Shown here in pieces: positions 10,904 through 23,200 of a DNA stretch of 64,000 bases (position 1 is its first letter; each line of letters begins with the position of its first letter). A model generated the notes under the pieces. The model did no database searches, had not been told where the DNA came from, and saw only the letters and a list, made by a program, of their open reading frames with translations. The stretch is from Glossina fuscipes (taxonomy: Eukaryota; Arthropoda; Insecta; Diptera; Glossinidae): contig NW_023998493.1 in assembly GCF_014805625.2 (NCBI RefSeq), positions 730,082 to 794,081 of the forward strand, in the 5' to 3' direction. The translations under genes and the position numbers were made by a program.

Positions 10904-11048
10904 TTTTTTTATGCGGTCCCTCTCTACCGCATAAAAAAAATGTTCTTTAATATGCTGTGAAAAATTATTTCTTATAGCTATTTATGAAGTTTTTGAATAT
11001 TTTTTTTTGTGCTATTTTTTTTCTGCGGTCCCTATCTACCGCACAAAA
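10904..11048. repeat. Two related palindromes (hairpins)
   Basis: At 10904-10939 an arm TTTTTTTATGCGGT faces ACCGCATAAAAAAA across CCCTCTCT. At 11015-11048 TTTTCTGCGGT faces ACCGCACAAAA across CCCTATCT. Both share the core GCGGTCCCT(C/A)TCTACCGC about 110 bp apart, just 3' of the Tigger-like frame. They could be remnants of terminal or subterminal repeats, or a MITE. Confidence 0.7.
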
Positions 11049-12407
11049 ACAGGTTTGCCTGTAGTTGTGGTATTGTTTAACTTGAATTGTGTGAATTGCT
11101 GTGATAAAAATTGGCTTCCTTTATTTCTGGTAAAGCTATTTATAGTAATCAATAATTATTTTAATTGGGGCGCCTGGCATCGTATTGCATTTCACAATGT
11201 AATACTCAGCCAGTTGAAGTACGACATAATTTTCGTTGTTCTTTTTACAAAAGAATTATGCTGAATTTTGAACGCATGTCACTTTGTTACGCATTATTGA
11301 AAATATTGAAACAATAGCAATGAGCCTGTGGTTCTTAAAAACATTAGCCCATAAGAAACCAAATTATTAGCCCATAAGGAACCAAATTAATTGTAGTTTG
11401 GAAAAAAGTACACAGCAAATAAATCTTGGTTTAAAATTAGACTCTAAATCGTTTACTTTAAAGGATACCTTCAGAGGTTGATGATAGCTCTGAAGTGTTC
11501 CTTTTAAAAATTAATAAAAAAAAGAAAAGAAATAAAAACTAAATAGAAACAAAGACAAAGGATGCCGCCAATATTATTTAGTTTATAGTTAATATTAATT
11601 TAAAATTTATGTTTAATTTAGTTATAATTTGAAATTATTAATTATAATTTGAAGTTATTGTAAAAAGATGTAAAAAATATGAATTTAATAAATTGAATTT
11701 AAAAAAATAAGGTCGTTTTTTTTCGTTTTTCAGCATATCGAAGAAGTCATTAATAAAAATTTTAAGAATTTCTCTCTGCTATAGAAAGTTAAAAGATAAT
11801 AAATTCATAATTACGGTAAAAGAACGATGTTATCGTATTCAAATTACAATTAGTGAGGCTTAGATGGTTTTCGAAAATATTTTATCTTATTTCCATTTTA
11901 CGTTTTCCTCTAAGATTGCAACAAACAATTTGAATACGGGTTAAGGAATCGCCTGCAAGCTTTTTTTTTTTTTTTTTTTTGTTAATTTGCGCTCATCTCC
12001 TATTCGTTTCAGGGTTAAAACATTATATTAACACTTGTGTGTGGTGTGATTGCATTTAAGCAACACATTACAGTCTTTATTGTCAGTGAATTGGGTTTTT
12101 TTTCTCAAATTATTAATACTTTTATATACCTGGTAGCGAAGAATTGAAATGCATTGGATCTGCCATAATCTGCTTTACTACTATCCTGGTCTCCTCTAAA
12201 GTAATTTTAACAATTTGTTTGCATCTTGCTCGTGGCATTACAACTAATATTGCACTTCTTACAATTTTTTTTTTTAATTTCTTCTTCATCTCCTTTTTAT
12301 CTGTATTTAAAGGAATTATATTAAATTCTCAAAAGAATCCTAGCGAAACATATTACATAATTCTCTAGCATTTGCTTATAAGATGGCGAAAAATGTAACT
12401 CATTTCT
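11049..12407. other. AT-rich spacer
   Basis: No gene supported. A T-run of about 20 lies at 11961-11980. Frames at 11007-11264 and 12144-12368 (+) are hydrophobic by composition only. Confidence 0.4.
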
Positions 12408-13422
12408 TCATAACTTATTTTTGACTCTGGCGGGAAATGGAGCTGAGTTAAGCTCGCAAAATAGTTGTACCCTTGAACACGCCACCATATATAATTCGGT
12501 TATTTTGTTATTGGCACTTGGAATTGCACACTGAATATCTTGATTGGTCCATTCATAACCATTTCTTGGTCCAGTTAACCGTGAGGTGCGAAATTTATCT
12601 TTTGCAGATTGTGTTATTTTAGCAGGTGTATCTGTACCTTTATAGCAAATATAGTCGATACATTGTAAAGAGTTGGACCATTTTCGTACAATCAGCTCTA
12701 ACAAGCCAGTTTCTTGACGTTCTTTCAAACCTATTGTGTTAAGCTGATTGTTTTCTGAAAGATTTTCTAAAATAGCTCTTACGACTTGCTCAGGATAAAC
12801 GTATCTTAGATCTAGAACCGTCAACTGAGTGAAATTTAGGAATGTTTCTAGGAAGCGAGTGTCTTCTAATTGTGGATATGTACTTGAAAAATATGCCCTA
12901 CCATAAATGAGCCGGAGCCAAAGCAACTAGGTTGCATGCGTTCGCAGCACATCTATGTTGGCATTAAGGTTACTTTAAGGTTACAGGTTTAAGGTTACAG
13001 GTGAACGCATGCCTCTTGGTATCTCTGTACCTGATAAGACAATTTCCTTCAATTCCGGCAGAAGACCGTAAAGCCTTGAGAGAGATAAGAGATCACAAAC
13101 ATCTAGGTAAACAATATCGCATCCTACATGTCGGAAAATGTTCATTAATGTTATAGCTTCTAAGAGATCGTCGTTCCATTGAACAGCTATTTTCACATTT
13201 TTATATTTCGCACCTCTTTGCCTAACAAGCTGGTTGATGTCTTCGAAGTTGTCGTCGCTAATGACCAACTTCGATTTAGATGTGTCTTGCTGCACGTTCA
13301 CGCCAATGTTCGCAGACGGCATTTACTTGCAATAGATCGACTAAAAATCTTATCCCACACTTCGATCGGCAGTTCAGGTGTTGGAGTGTTGTTGTCATGT
13401 TCCGCCCTCGCTACGTCCTGAA
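12408..13422 (-). pseudogene. F-box/leucine-rich-repeat gene with frame damage
   Basis: F-box proteins recruit substrates to SCF ubiquitin ligases. Reading the minus strand from an AG acceptor at 13423, the sequence gives TPELPIEVWDKIF, then in the next frame DLLQVNAVCEHWRERAARHI, then in the third frame SKLVISDDNFEDINQL. Together these make a textbook F-box spread over three frames, with shifts at an A5 run (13343-13347 on +) and near 13275-13280. LRR-like stretches follow (CDIVYLDVCDLLSLSRLYG, LPELKEIVLSGTEI), then an intron of 72 bp (12998-12927, GT...TAG, phase 0). The second exon is 12926-12408 (LNFTQLTVLDLRYVYPE; C terminus ARVKNKL). The 5' exon or exons were not found. Either a decaying member of a variable F-box/LRR family or two sequencing indels. 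Confidence 0.55.
12965..13002. repeat. Tandem TTAAGGTTACAGG units inside an intron
   Basis: Three diverged units of TTAAGGTTAC(AGGT) lie within and at the donor side of the short F-box/LRR intron. Inverted 10-mers GCATGCGTTC (12934-12943) and GAACGCATGC (13003-13012) bracket the tract. Confidence 0.7.
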
Positions 13423-14008
13423 ACGATCAACAAATGATTCTTTGTTAACTTATGTAAATATAAAAAAGATCCGAGAGAAGTGTAGTTTTTTCAGATAAAT
13501 ATTTTATGTTCAGAAATGTGACCAAGCATGTATTTCTCAATAAATAAAGGACTTAAAAGCTCAAAGGATGTCAAATTCTTTATTCGCAATTTGCTTATGC
13601 AGTGAAACTTAAAACTTTGGCTTATTTGGTAAACGATGATGGATGCTTAGAAACAATTTAAAATACTGGCACCGGTCCTGTAAAAACAATTTTCATGCAT
13701 TTTATTCTACAGTTGAATGCATTAAGGGCATACAAGAAAAAAGCGAAAAATGTCATCGACGCTTTTTCAATACTGGTACGTTTAGTGTTAAATTACCAAG
13801 CCACTTAAGAAAAGACAACAATTTTTAGGTTTTATATATTTTCCATTTTTATGGACAAAAATTGCATATAATCTAAATAATAATAAAAACAGAATAGCAA
13901 GAATTTATAAAATGTTATTTTTTTCCTTCTTTTCAGGATATATATCCTTTTCTATTATTTAGATTATTCTTATTATTATTATTATACTTAAATTTTATAT
14001 TTATAAAA
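13423..14008. other. Spacer upstream of the P-type transposase-like gene
   Basis: Contains no convincing exon. A pyrimidine-rich AG (TTTTTTTCCTTCTTTTCAG ending near 13936) could be the acceptor of a 5' UTR intron for the gene starting at 14009. No inverted match to the conserved 3' end (17017-17102) was found here. Confidence 0.4.
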
Positions 14009-16809
14009 ATGGTTATCTCTGATGTCCTATTTAGTCAGGCTTTAAGAAAGTATCCACAGTTCTGGGGTCTGAACAACGAACGTATAAATTGGAAAAAAAA
14101 CGGGAAGATATTAGCTGACGAGTTAACTGTTACAACGAACACGACAATAACGGTAGAAGATGTCTGCTTAAAACATAACAGAATCAGGGCAAGTCTCGTG
14201 CGCCTTAACAAAAATCCTAAGGGAAGGCGACGCACGAGACTGGTCGCGTACTTGTGGTACGCGATAGAGTTAGGTTTGCAGCATGCTGCTAATAGAATTT
14301 CGAACGACATACTAAAGTGCCAGGTAGAACCAATAGAAATTTCTGAACCAATGGTCATGATTGAACCAGAAATTTCTGAACCAATCGTCATTATTGAACC
14401 AGAAATTTCTGATCCAACCACGATTAAGCTAGAAATTGAAAGTAATCGCTCTGTAAGCGACGAACTTTTGGGTTTTGTTGAAACTAAGGACGTACAGACT
14501 GACGTACAAATGGACGTAAAGACTGACGTACAAATGGACGTACAGACGGACGAACAAATGAATATAAAGACGGAGGAACATACAGATCAGGACACTCAGA
14601 GATCAGCATTAGCCGTAAGAAGCCCCGATAGGCGTAGATATAATTCCAGGTGCAGATATAATCGGATGTACGATGAGGGACCAACCACATCGGCGGAAGC
14701 AGCGCGGGGGGAAAAGATGAGACGCCTTGCTTCCGCTGCAGACCAAAATGGAAGTGGCCACAAAGTGCAAGAAGCTGATAACGCAGCGAACGTGGAGGCG
14801 CAGACGGAGAATAGCGGAATTGTTGAACCAGCTGAACGCCGGGAACTGAAATTCACAGTGGATATCGAGGCGCTGCGGGACGTCGTAGGGAGGTTAAGTC
14901 CTCACGACAAGGTTGTGCAGGTACACTTCGACGAAGTGTACACCAGCGGCAAGATGAGATATTCTCGGAAGGAGGATCTATTGTACGGTTGCGGCTACAA
15001 CAACAGCGGAAAAATTACAACAACGGAAGAGTACCACACAGTACTCTTCTTCGCTGTACGCAGCCTGCTGACAAGCTTCAACATATTGATCAGCGCCATC
15101 GCCTTAACCGCCTACCACGGAGCTCCAGACGAACTGGACAGATGCTTAGGTATCGTAGAGGAGGCCGGCCTGAAAGTTAAAGCAGTAGTCTGCGACAGGA
15201 GCAACCCAAACCTGCACACATTGGCAAAGTTTCGAAACGGAATTTATAAACGAAAGCGAGCGGACGGCACCATTTATACAATATACTATCTGGTCGACTA
15301 CATACATCTAATGTACAGCTTTTACTGGCTGATGATAAACAGCAGACTGTTCGACACTTCCGTCGTCACTAGGGCGCATGCGAGAAAACTCAGCACTTCA
15401 AATCACTTGAAGAGAAGAGGTGCATGCTTAATCAGCACTTCTGGACAATCAATGAAAAGGTGTATGCAGCTATTAACTCCCGCAACAGTGGCAAACTTAA
15501 ACGTCGCTGTGCGGAGAAAAATTATTTCTGCAGAAAAAGACTTACGCACATACAGAGTTATCGCTTCTCTAACTGAATTCTGCGAAGTCGTACACAGAGG
15601 CAAGATATGCAGCGCCCAATGGGAAGGGCAGAAGGCGGTGCTGGCGAAAGTGAAAACCTCTTTAATGGCTAACTTCGAAACATACCAGGTAACTGAGCCT
15701 GCCTTGAACACCATCAACAATTTTATCATCATAATGAACGACCTGCTGGAGGCTTACCCTGGCATAACTATACACGCCTACAGGGTTAGCCAAGACCTCT
15801 TGCAGAAATTTTTCTGCAAGATGGCGCCAGGCAGGAGAAAGAGAACGAGACCGGTGGAAGATGTGATGAAGCTGGGCACCCGACTAATGAAACAGCAATT
15901 AGAATTTTGGGGAGGCGGATCAAGAACGGATAAAGATTACGAGCTCATTAAAAACCTGAATTATAAGACACCAGCCCAGGCCGAAGATGAGTTCCTGCAT
16001 TACGATTTGAATGGGGTGCCGTACAAAGTAGCTGCCAAACGTCTAACCCTTAACGAGGCGGAATACTTCAGGCTGCTCACAGGCTATGGAATAGCCCAAT
16101 ACATCCGTGAGCAGCTAAAATGTCAAGCATGCCTAAACGACCTAACGATAACGAAGGAAGAAGCATGCTCCGGAATTGATGGCATGCTAGTCGCCAATAT
16201 ACAGGAACACGACGAAATCCTGGCCAATAAAAATCTGGAACCAGAATTTCCGAGGCTTGATGTGCTCAATGTTTTCTTGGAAGCCTTGGGCATCTATTTG
16301 GAAATTATAAAGTTCCACATGGTTGAACGCAACATCGGCAAGCGCACCCAGGCGACAATTCTAAAGCAGCTTGACTTCTTCAAGGAAAAAGGCTCCTGCC
16401 GCAATGGAAGAAGTCACCGGACTAACCTCCTAGGCTCTATCATACATTTGCTGCTGATTGAAAAAAACTGGATCCAAAAAAGAGTTAAAAATGTATCAAC
16501 ATTTTGTAGTCGTGGTCGTCCGCTCGCACAGTCAAATCCAGCTATCCGGTCGCCTCCTCATATAGATGAAGATTCGCTACATGCTAAAGGTAAGTTTGCA
16601 TTTATCGTTACTTATTATTATATATAATTTATTCATTTCTTTTTATTTTATTTTAGATCAAAAAGCATGCTTCCTTCTGCACCTCCACTCATCGCGTTTC
16701 AGCAGTATGCGATACTTTCATAGGCCAATGGTAAGTTTGTGATCATCTTTGTATATAAAATTTATTAATCACAATATTTCTTTTTCTTTTGCAGATGTCA
16801 GCACATTAA
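14009..16809 (+). CDS. P-element/THAP9-type transposase-like protein, intact (889 aa)
   Basis: Exons 14009-16589, 16657-16730 and 16795-16809 join in phase to 889 codons, ending [12 protein letters not shown]. Residues about 5-95 look like a MADF/Myb-type DNA-binding domain ([20 protein letters not shown]) instead of THAP. Residues about 110-190 are repetitive (EISEP and TDVQMDV units). The P-type RNase H-like core follows: first Asp in [11 protein letters not shown] (D308), second in [10 protein letters not shown] (D396), and a [13 protein letters not shown] segment like the P-family D-x-x-H region. The QDxLExFF-like motif (THAP9/P family) reads [13 protein letters not shown], with Gln599 where Glu is expected. 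Further on, [16 protein letters not shown] has a Cys-x2-Cys (C705, C708) as in the P/THAP9 C terminus. No stop or frameshift interrupts it. A 5'-truncated relative lies at 43479-45012. A host-domesticated protein is plausible; a divergent non-autonomous element is the alternative. Confidence 0.75.
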
Positions 16810-17016
16810 TTTTTACTTCTTTATGTATATGTATTTATTAGCGGGGCTTTTTATTTATTACGTGTTATCATATATTATTTTATATCACTATGTCTCATTA
16901 TTATTATTATATTATTATTATTATTATTACTATTATATTATATTAATGTTTGTGAATGCAGTGCATGATGCATATATTAAATTACTATAATTGCAAAATT
17001 GTATTTATGTATATAA

Positions 17017-17102
17017 TGGTGTAGGCTTACTGAGGAGCCAGCCATTTAAAACAATTGGCAGCGCGCCTATAACGGTACCCCAAGGATGGTGCGGAAAACC
17101 GT
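17017..17102 (+). mobile_element. Conserved 3' block of the P-type element, copy 1
   Basis: About 86 bp from TGGTGTAGGCTTAC to GATGGTGCGGAAAACCGT match 44928-45012 with only scattered differences. The match stops abruptly after GCGGAAAACCGT in both places. It lies about 210 bp after the transposase-like stop codon in copy 1. This may be the element's 3' terminal region or a conserved 3' UTR part. Confidence 0.8.
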
Positions 17103-18119
17103 AAAAATCTGGCTCTGCACATTCTTGTACTTGTGACAGAAGCTTTCGTCGTTCCGTTGCAATTGGTACAATGTTTTATATATACGATGTTGTATTGAAT
17201 TTCATCGAAACATGTCAAAAAATTTGTACTTAAATAATAACTTTTTCAGTTTGAAAAACCAGGCCGTCATTTGGATGTTTGTTATATACCTGACGTATTG
17301 AGCTCATAACATTTACGCAGCAACTCGGAAATTCTCTGATAATATATATTTGAATGTTGGCTAGCTAAAAAAACAAAGTAATATTAAGTAAGAAAAAATG
17401 TTTCAGTTTTTTCTTTCAATTTTCACAACTTAAAATCTTTACGGAGTTCTTTCCCTCTGCGTATGTCGTAAGCATTAGAAATGAGATGACAATATTTTTA
17501 CAATCCTATGCACGACTGAAATCGATCAAATCATTTAACAAGTACCCATATCGGACATCAATATTGACTAATTACCTAATTTTTAAACATTTCCGAATTT
17601 TTGGATAATCTTAATTTTAAAATGTACTGCAACAGTTTCACTTGACAAGTGTCTGCTAAAAGTAAACTTTAAACAAAAATATGCAAAAAACTGGATTCAC
17701 TTTAAATGGAGTAACTAACACTAACCACTTCATGTCAATACATAAAAATTGCAATATATATCCTGAAGAGTGGTCGATTAAATTAGGTAAGTGCGTATCA
17801 CAACAGGTTTTATGTGACCTGTATGAGCCTTCAATTTCAGCTTAGTCAAGTGTTTGTTAACATAAAATTTTCCATTTCATTGTTTATTTGATTGTTTGTA
17901 TGTATTTCTTTACTAATTGCTTTTCCATTAATTTTCAAGACATTTTCTCCCTTTACTGGTAAATGAGAATATATGCACAGTAGTAATACAAATGTTCTCA
18001 GAAGGCAAAAAAAAAAAATTTATTTATTTCGAACAAAACCTATTAACATACTTACAACCCTTGACAATCATTCAGAACGTGTTCTCTGTTCTATGTTCAT
18101 TTCCTTCCAAAATTTTATC
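17103..18119. other. AT-rich spacer
   Basis: No gene or RNA could be supported. Downstream of the shared block the sequence no longer matches copy 2. Confidence 0.4.
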
Positions 18120-18640
18120 ATAAATACTATCATCAACTGAGTATGCTTTTCATCTTGAAGGAAAGGGAAAAGCATTTGATATGGTTAACCATAGACTACT
18201 TATCTTTAAACTCCAAGCCACCCTACTTAGTGAAATGGATAAGCTCTTATCTGCACAATAGATCCTTCAGGGTTTTGTTTAACTTCATCACCTCGGATGA
18301 TTTCCCCGTTACGTCTAGCGTACCTCAAGGAAGTACTTAGGTCCCATTTTATTTAGTTTATACATTAACGATCTCCCATCGGTGGGTAATTCCAGCCAGA
18401 TCGTAATGTATGCTGATGATGTGAAACTGTTTTCTTCCTTCTCTGTTGAATCCCAATCACATCAGCTTCAAGGTGATTTGGATAATTTTGTTGCATGGTG
18501 CTCTTTGAATCTGCTGAAACTAAATCTGAGTAAATGTAAGAAGCTTTCATTCTTTGCCTTGGGTCAAAGATCTCCAATCCATATTCACACTTCCCAGATA
18601 AAAATGCTTATTATCTACAACCCATAATTTTGTATGTAAG
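18120..18640 (+). pseudogene. Jockey-like LINE reverse-transcriptase relic
   Basis: Plus-strand codons in changing frames read as the middle of a LINE reverse transcriptase: KAFDMVNHRLL (the first catalytic Asp region, usually KAFDxVxH), WISSYLHNRSFRV, SSVPQGST then LGPILF-like codons, and YADDVKLF (the catalytic YADD box). LNLSKCKKLSF follows. Stops and shifts separate the pieces (for example TAG after PQGST). Both ends are truncated: no endonuclease or 3' tail is visible. Confidence 0.8.
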
Positions 18641-20291
18641 ACTCCTTCGTCTAATAAACGAGTAATGTTGACGGAACGCACTTCAGCTGCTCCTATTTGT
18701 TGCAATATTTCAGTATCTGAATTGTTTGAAATGGCTGTCGGCTCGCTTTGTGCGATACGAATTGTAATGTCACGATTCGCTCCTTTTGCTTTAATAGCTT
18801 CATATATATTTTCCCCTAATATAGCTGAAGGATGGTCAACGACGTCCGATCCTTACATTGTCCAATAAAAAGAACTGATATTTAACGACTCTTCCGTGAA
18901 ATTTATTAGGATTTTCCAGGCATTATACGTTGATAAAAACTTTGGACTATTTTCACTGCAATTTAGGCCGTTAGTTCAAGAACGTCATAGAAAGTTAAGG
19001 CTGGAAACTGACAAAAAATACTTTTCTAAGCTAATTTTTTTCGTCATCTCTCAATCTTTTCCGTCCAAGGTCTGAAAAATAGACTATAAGAGAAAGGAAG
19101 CAAGAAGCTTTGTAGTCTTTGTATCTCTAATTATATCAAATATATGCGCTTCATCACAACATATTCTTTTAGTTCCCCTTTAAAGTTACTCGAAATCAGT
19201 TTTAAGAAAAGCCCACTACTTAGTTCGCCAAATCGATATTCCACAGTTGTAAGACCCTACGTGAAAATTACGATGGAATTTACTCAATAACGTCAGTTAT
19301 ATGGCAGCCTTAAATTAGAAAACGCTAAGCTAAGTTAGGTCGTGCTACATTAAAATTGGTGGATGTCGTATCATGTAGTGGCTTGGAGACTAGAATGCGA
19401 ATCGCAACAGGTTGAAAAGCAAAAAGTAAGTTATATAAATTTTGATTACATTAGTTTTGATTTAAATGAATTAAATCGTGGAAACAAATTATAATAGGGG
19501 ACATATCGTCACATAAATGTGACACCATCTTTTAGCTTATTTAAATATTCTTTTTTAAATAATTTATTTATAATAAATTTACCGCTCAATTTATGAATAA
19601 TAACCTCCTATAAGTCGACATATCGACACTTCACATTAAGATTAAAGTAAAAAAATATTTATAATCTAATAGTTTACTCGGGAGAAATAAAGTCAAAGAT
19701 TTTATGGATTGCGCATTCGCCTAAACAATTTTACAGAATAATTCAAACTTTCTGTTGTATGTGTTTTGAAGAAAAATAGCTTCTTTTTCCAGAAAATTTT
19801 ATTTGACACATAAGGCTTCCTTAAAAGCAAATGTTTTTTCATTAGTAGTTTAGATTACACCTAAAAATTTGACCTTTTATTTTAAGCAGTTGATATCACA
19901 TTCTTATAGGTTTTCAAATACACATAGTTTGCTTTTAAAAAACTTGTTTTCTTTAAATTGCTAAAAAAAAATGCAAAGCAAATAGTTTACAGTTTTGTTT
20001 TTTCTACACTTACGATACGAAGTATGATGGTGCACATGAATAGAAAAACTAATATCTATTTTATGTACTTAATACTATGTTAAAGTAAGATCATATTAAG
20101 TAAAAAAATAAAAAAAATTAAATTGCTCTATTTTCACAGTGTAATTTGCTTAAACTAAAATGAAACAAAATTAATTTCAATAATTATTTTCACTATTGTG
20201 GGTTAATACCAAATCTATCAAATATTAAAGAATAGTGTTGAGCTGTATATGAAAGAAGTTGTCAGATAAACAGAAAAAAGGGGAAAATAAT
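18641..20291. other. Spacer with no supported gene
   Basis: A frame at 18665-18868 (+) is unrecognised. The rest is AT-rich without recognised repeats. The importin-13 stop codon lies at 20292. Confidence 0.4.
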
Positions 20292-23200
20292 TTATTGAAA
20301 TTTATCCGATAGTCCACGTGCCTTAATAGCAAATTCCGTTATATGCTGCTGAAGTAATCGCTTATTCACTTTTTCCCTAATAACGAAGTAAAATGCATTT
20401 GTATAAGTTATTTCATTTTTTACAAATGTTTGTTGTTTACCTACCTTATTATCTGGGTTATGAATCTACTTTTCTCAGCTTCATCTACAAGATTTGTTGG
20501 GAAATTCGGTGATTGAAGCATAATATTTCTTAGCCATATGGCTAATTCTGCGGGATATTTTTTATTAACGCTCAGAAATATATCGGCAAACTTTTCCACT
20601 TGTTGGCGTGGCGTAACACAAGCCACACACACAACAGCCGTTTTTAAAATTTCTTCACCGGCCGTTAGCACGGCCACAGTCATTTGGGGATAATTACGTG
20701 ATTGCATGACAAAATGTGATAAGAACTGAATACTGGTACGTATTGGTCCATTTTCCGGTAGAGTCATGGCCTTCAGAGCATAAAAGATCAAACGGTCGTA
20801 AGCGATAGCCTTATCATCAAGAGACTGAGGTATTTTTTTGACTATTTGCAGCAGGCATGCATAGAACATTTCTATGGTTTCCGCTATGTTTGAAAAACCA
20901 TTTTCCGGCGTTGACTACAGTTTGCAACAATAAAAATTATTAATAAGCTATATAAAGATGAATGTTGTACTTCTGAAGATTTCTTTTTATCAGTAAAATA
21001 AAATAAAATCATGTATTGGATTTTCTCTAGCTTACCTCAAATAGTTTGAAACTATGCGAAACAAATTCCACCAGTAATCTTTGCATTAATGATTTACAGC
21101 CTTCGTCTTTATAAAATATAACTATGGCCTTAAGAAAATGAATAAATAAATAAATAAACAGCATAGTATTTAAGGCATGATTTAGTGCTGGTTGAGACGA
21201 AATTGCGAGACTAAAAAAAGATATTTTGCATTCAATTAATTATTAACTTACGGTTTTTGATATTTCCAGAGTTGGAGCACAACATCTAGTTTGAAAAATG
21301 GCTACTATAAAGTAACAAAGATCTTGCAGCATGGGTTTAAAACTAGATTTCAAATTAACAATGGCATGCTTAAGAGCCGAGCAAGCAGTCTGAAAAGTCA
21401 TGAAATATTTTAGTTAGGCGTGTTACCATAATGCATGGTCTTCTTAAAGCTTTTTTATGGGTGATCTTCTATATAAGTGATTCAGTTATTTATCAACAAA
21501 ATATTCTACAGAATCTTTGAGGTTAATTAGTAATATATAAGCAGCCACCAAAAATCTGGTGAGTCTAAATTCGCTTCTAAAGCGTCCATCAAAAATCTTA
21601 TGGTTCTAAACTTACTTCTAAAACGTCTAGTTCTTCAACCCAGAGTTCGGCAATTCTACGAAAAATTGGCATTGTCTTTTGCATTACTATGAGAACTGGT
21701 TGAACATTTTGTAAATCTTCAATCTGATCATCATCATCAAGATCAGTATTCAGTGATGAGAATAAAGTCGATATCATATTTAAACGAAATATAGTTCGTA
21801 TCCGAGCTTGAGGTGTTTTCTAAAACAAATTTTGCATATAAAGCGCATTATTAAAAACTCAAATTAAATAAATGACTTACTGTTTCAGCCTGGCATATAG
21901 CTGTTAACTCCTCAAAACATGGGCTTACAATGATATCCAAATAACTAGGTATTTTATCAGATGTTAACAAGCTCATTAACTTTCCTATACTAAACATCAA
22001 ACGTACACAATCTGAATTTTTCATTTGGCCAGAGGTTAGAACGGCTTGACACTCATTTAATAAAAATTCTGCGTACGGCTTCATTTGAAGTTGGCAATCA
22101 CGACAAAGCTCCTTTAAACCTAGAGTAGCTTGAGCTGACATTGGCGAACTCAAGCCGCGCACTAACAGCTGAATAGCTGAAGGTATATATATTGGATTGT
22201 CCTTGAGCCACTGGCAATAAGAACCAACAGTTTCAAGAGCGGTACCCAATAACTTTTCATTCATTTTTTCATAAGGTATTTCATTGAGTACACGCATCAG
22301 TTTTGGTATTTGTTTTGTTTCATCGCCGTCGAAATGTTCAGCTACTGATTGAAAAGCATAAATACAAGCTTCAAGCTTTGTCCACAAGGTGGGATTTGTT
22401 TGCAACTGAGCGATGGTTTCGTCTAAAACCGTAGACAAAATATCTAAAATATCATTGCGTAAGACCTCATAGCAATACATCTAAAAAGGAGATGGATAAA
22501 TATTATGTCCATTTTTTCAATATTTGTTTTATCTCCACCTACAAAGGTATCAGATATATCTTGTCTGTAACAACGGAAAGTCTCCAAATCATCGGAAGTC
22601 CATTTATCGATTGAATTCTCGTCGGGTTGTTCTGCTTTTCTTACCAATATACGAGTTAGATGGGCGTATAACGGCCTGATATATTCCCAGCATTTAAAAC
22701 GTTCTGCTTCATATGCAATGGCGAAAACTTCATCTTGTAATAAATACCAGAACCCCAATGCCATACTACTGCAAGATTCCTCCACCGGATAAATGCCGGG
22801 TTTATCTGTGCACTGCAAAATTTCGTTCACTAAACGTGAACATAACGATGACAATTCCGGATCTGAAGTGGTTATACCAGTCAAGAGCAGCGTAGAATGG
22901 CGTTCTACAGCCGAGACAAATAGTGTGTAAATGCTGGACACAATATCCTCGTTATTATTATCTGGCTTCCATTCCATTTTGGTTATGTCGCACAAAGAAT
23001 CAAGGAACATTTTTATAAGGATAGAAGCTGTAATTGGGTACAAATGACAATCGGGTTGTATGATAATATAAAGCAAAGTCTTGAGGCAAACTTCGGCCAA
23101 ATCGTTTTCATCGGCCGACATGCAACCATCACCATCAGGATCCTGTACGCAAGGCCAATAACATTTGTTCACCATTTTTAATAGCAAAGCCGTGATGTTT

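Noticed and set aside
13643..13828. 61-codon plus-strand frame upstream of the P-type gene
   Set aside because: No homology, and it does not join the 14009 frame by any good splice pair.
16881..16950. CRISPR-like or satellite array
   Set aside because: Only a (TTA)n/(ATT)n microsatellite; no spacers.
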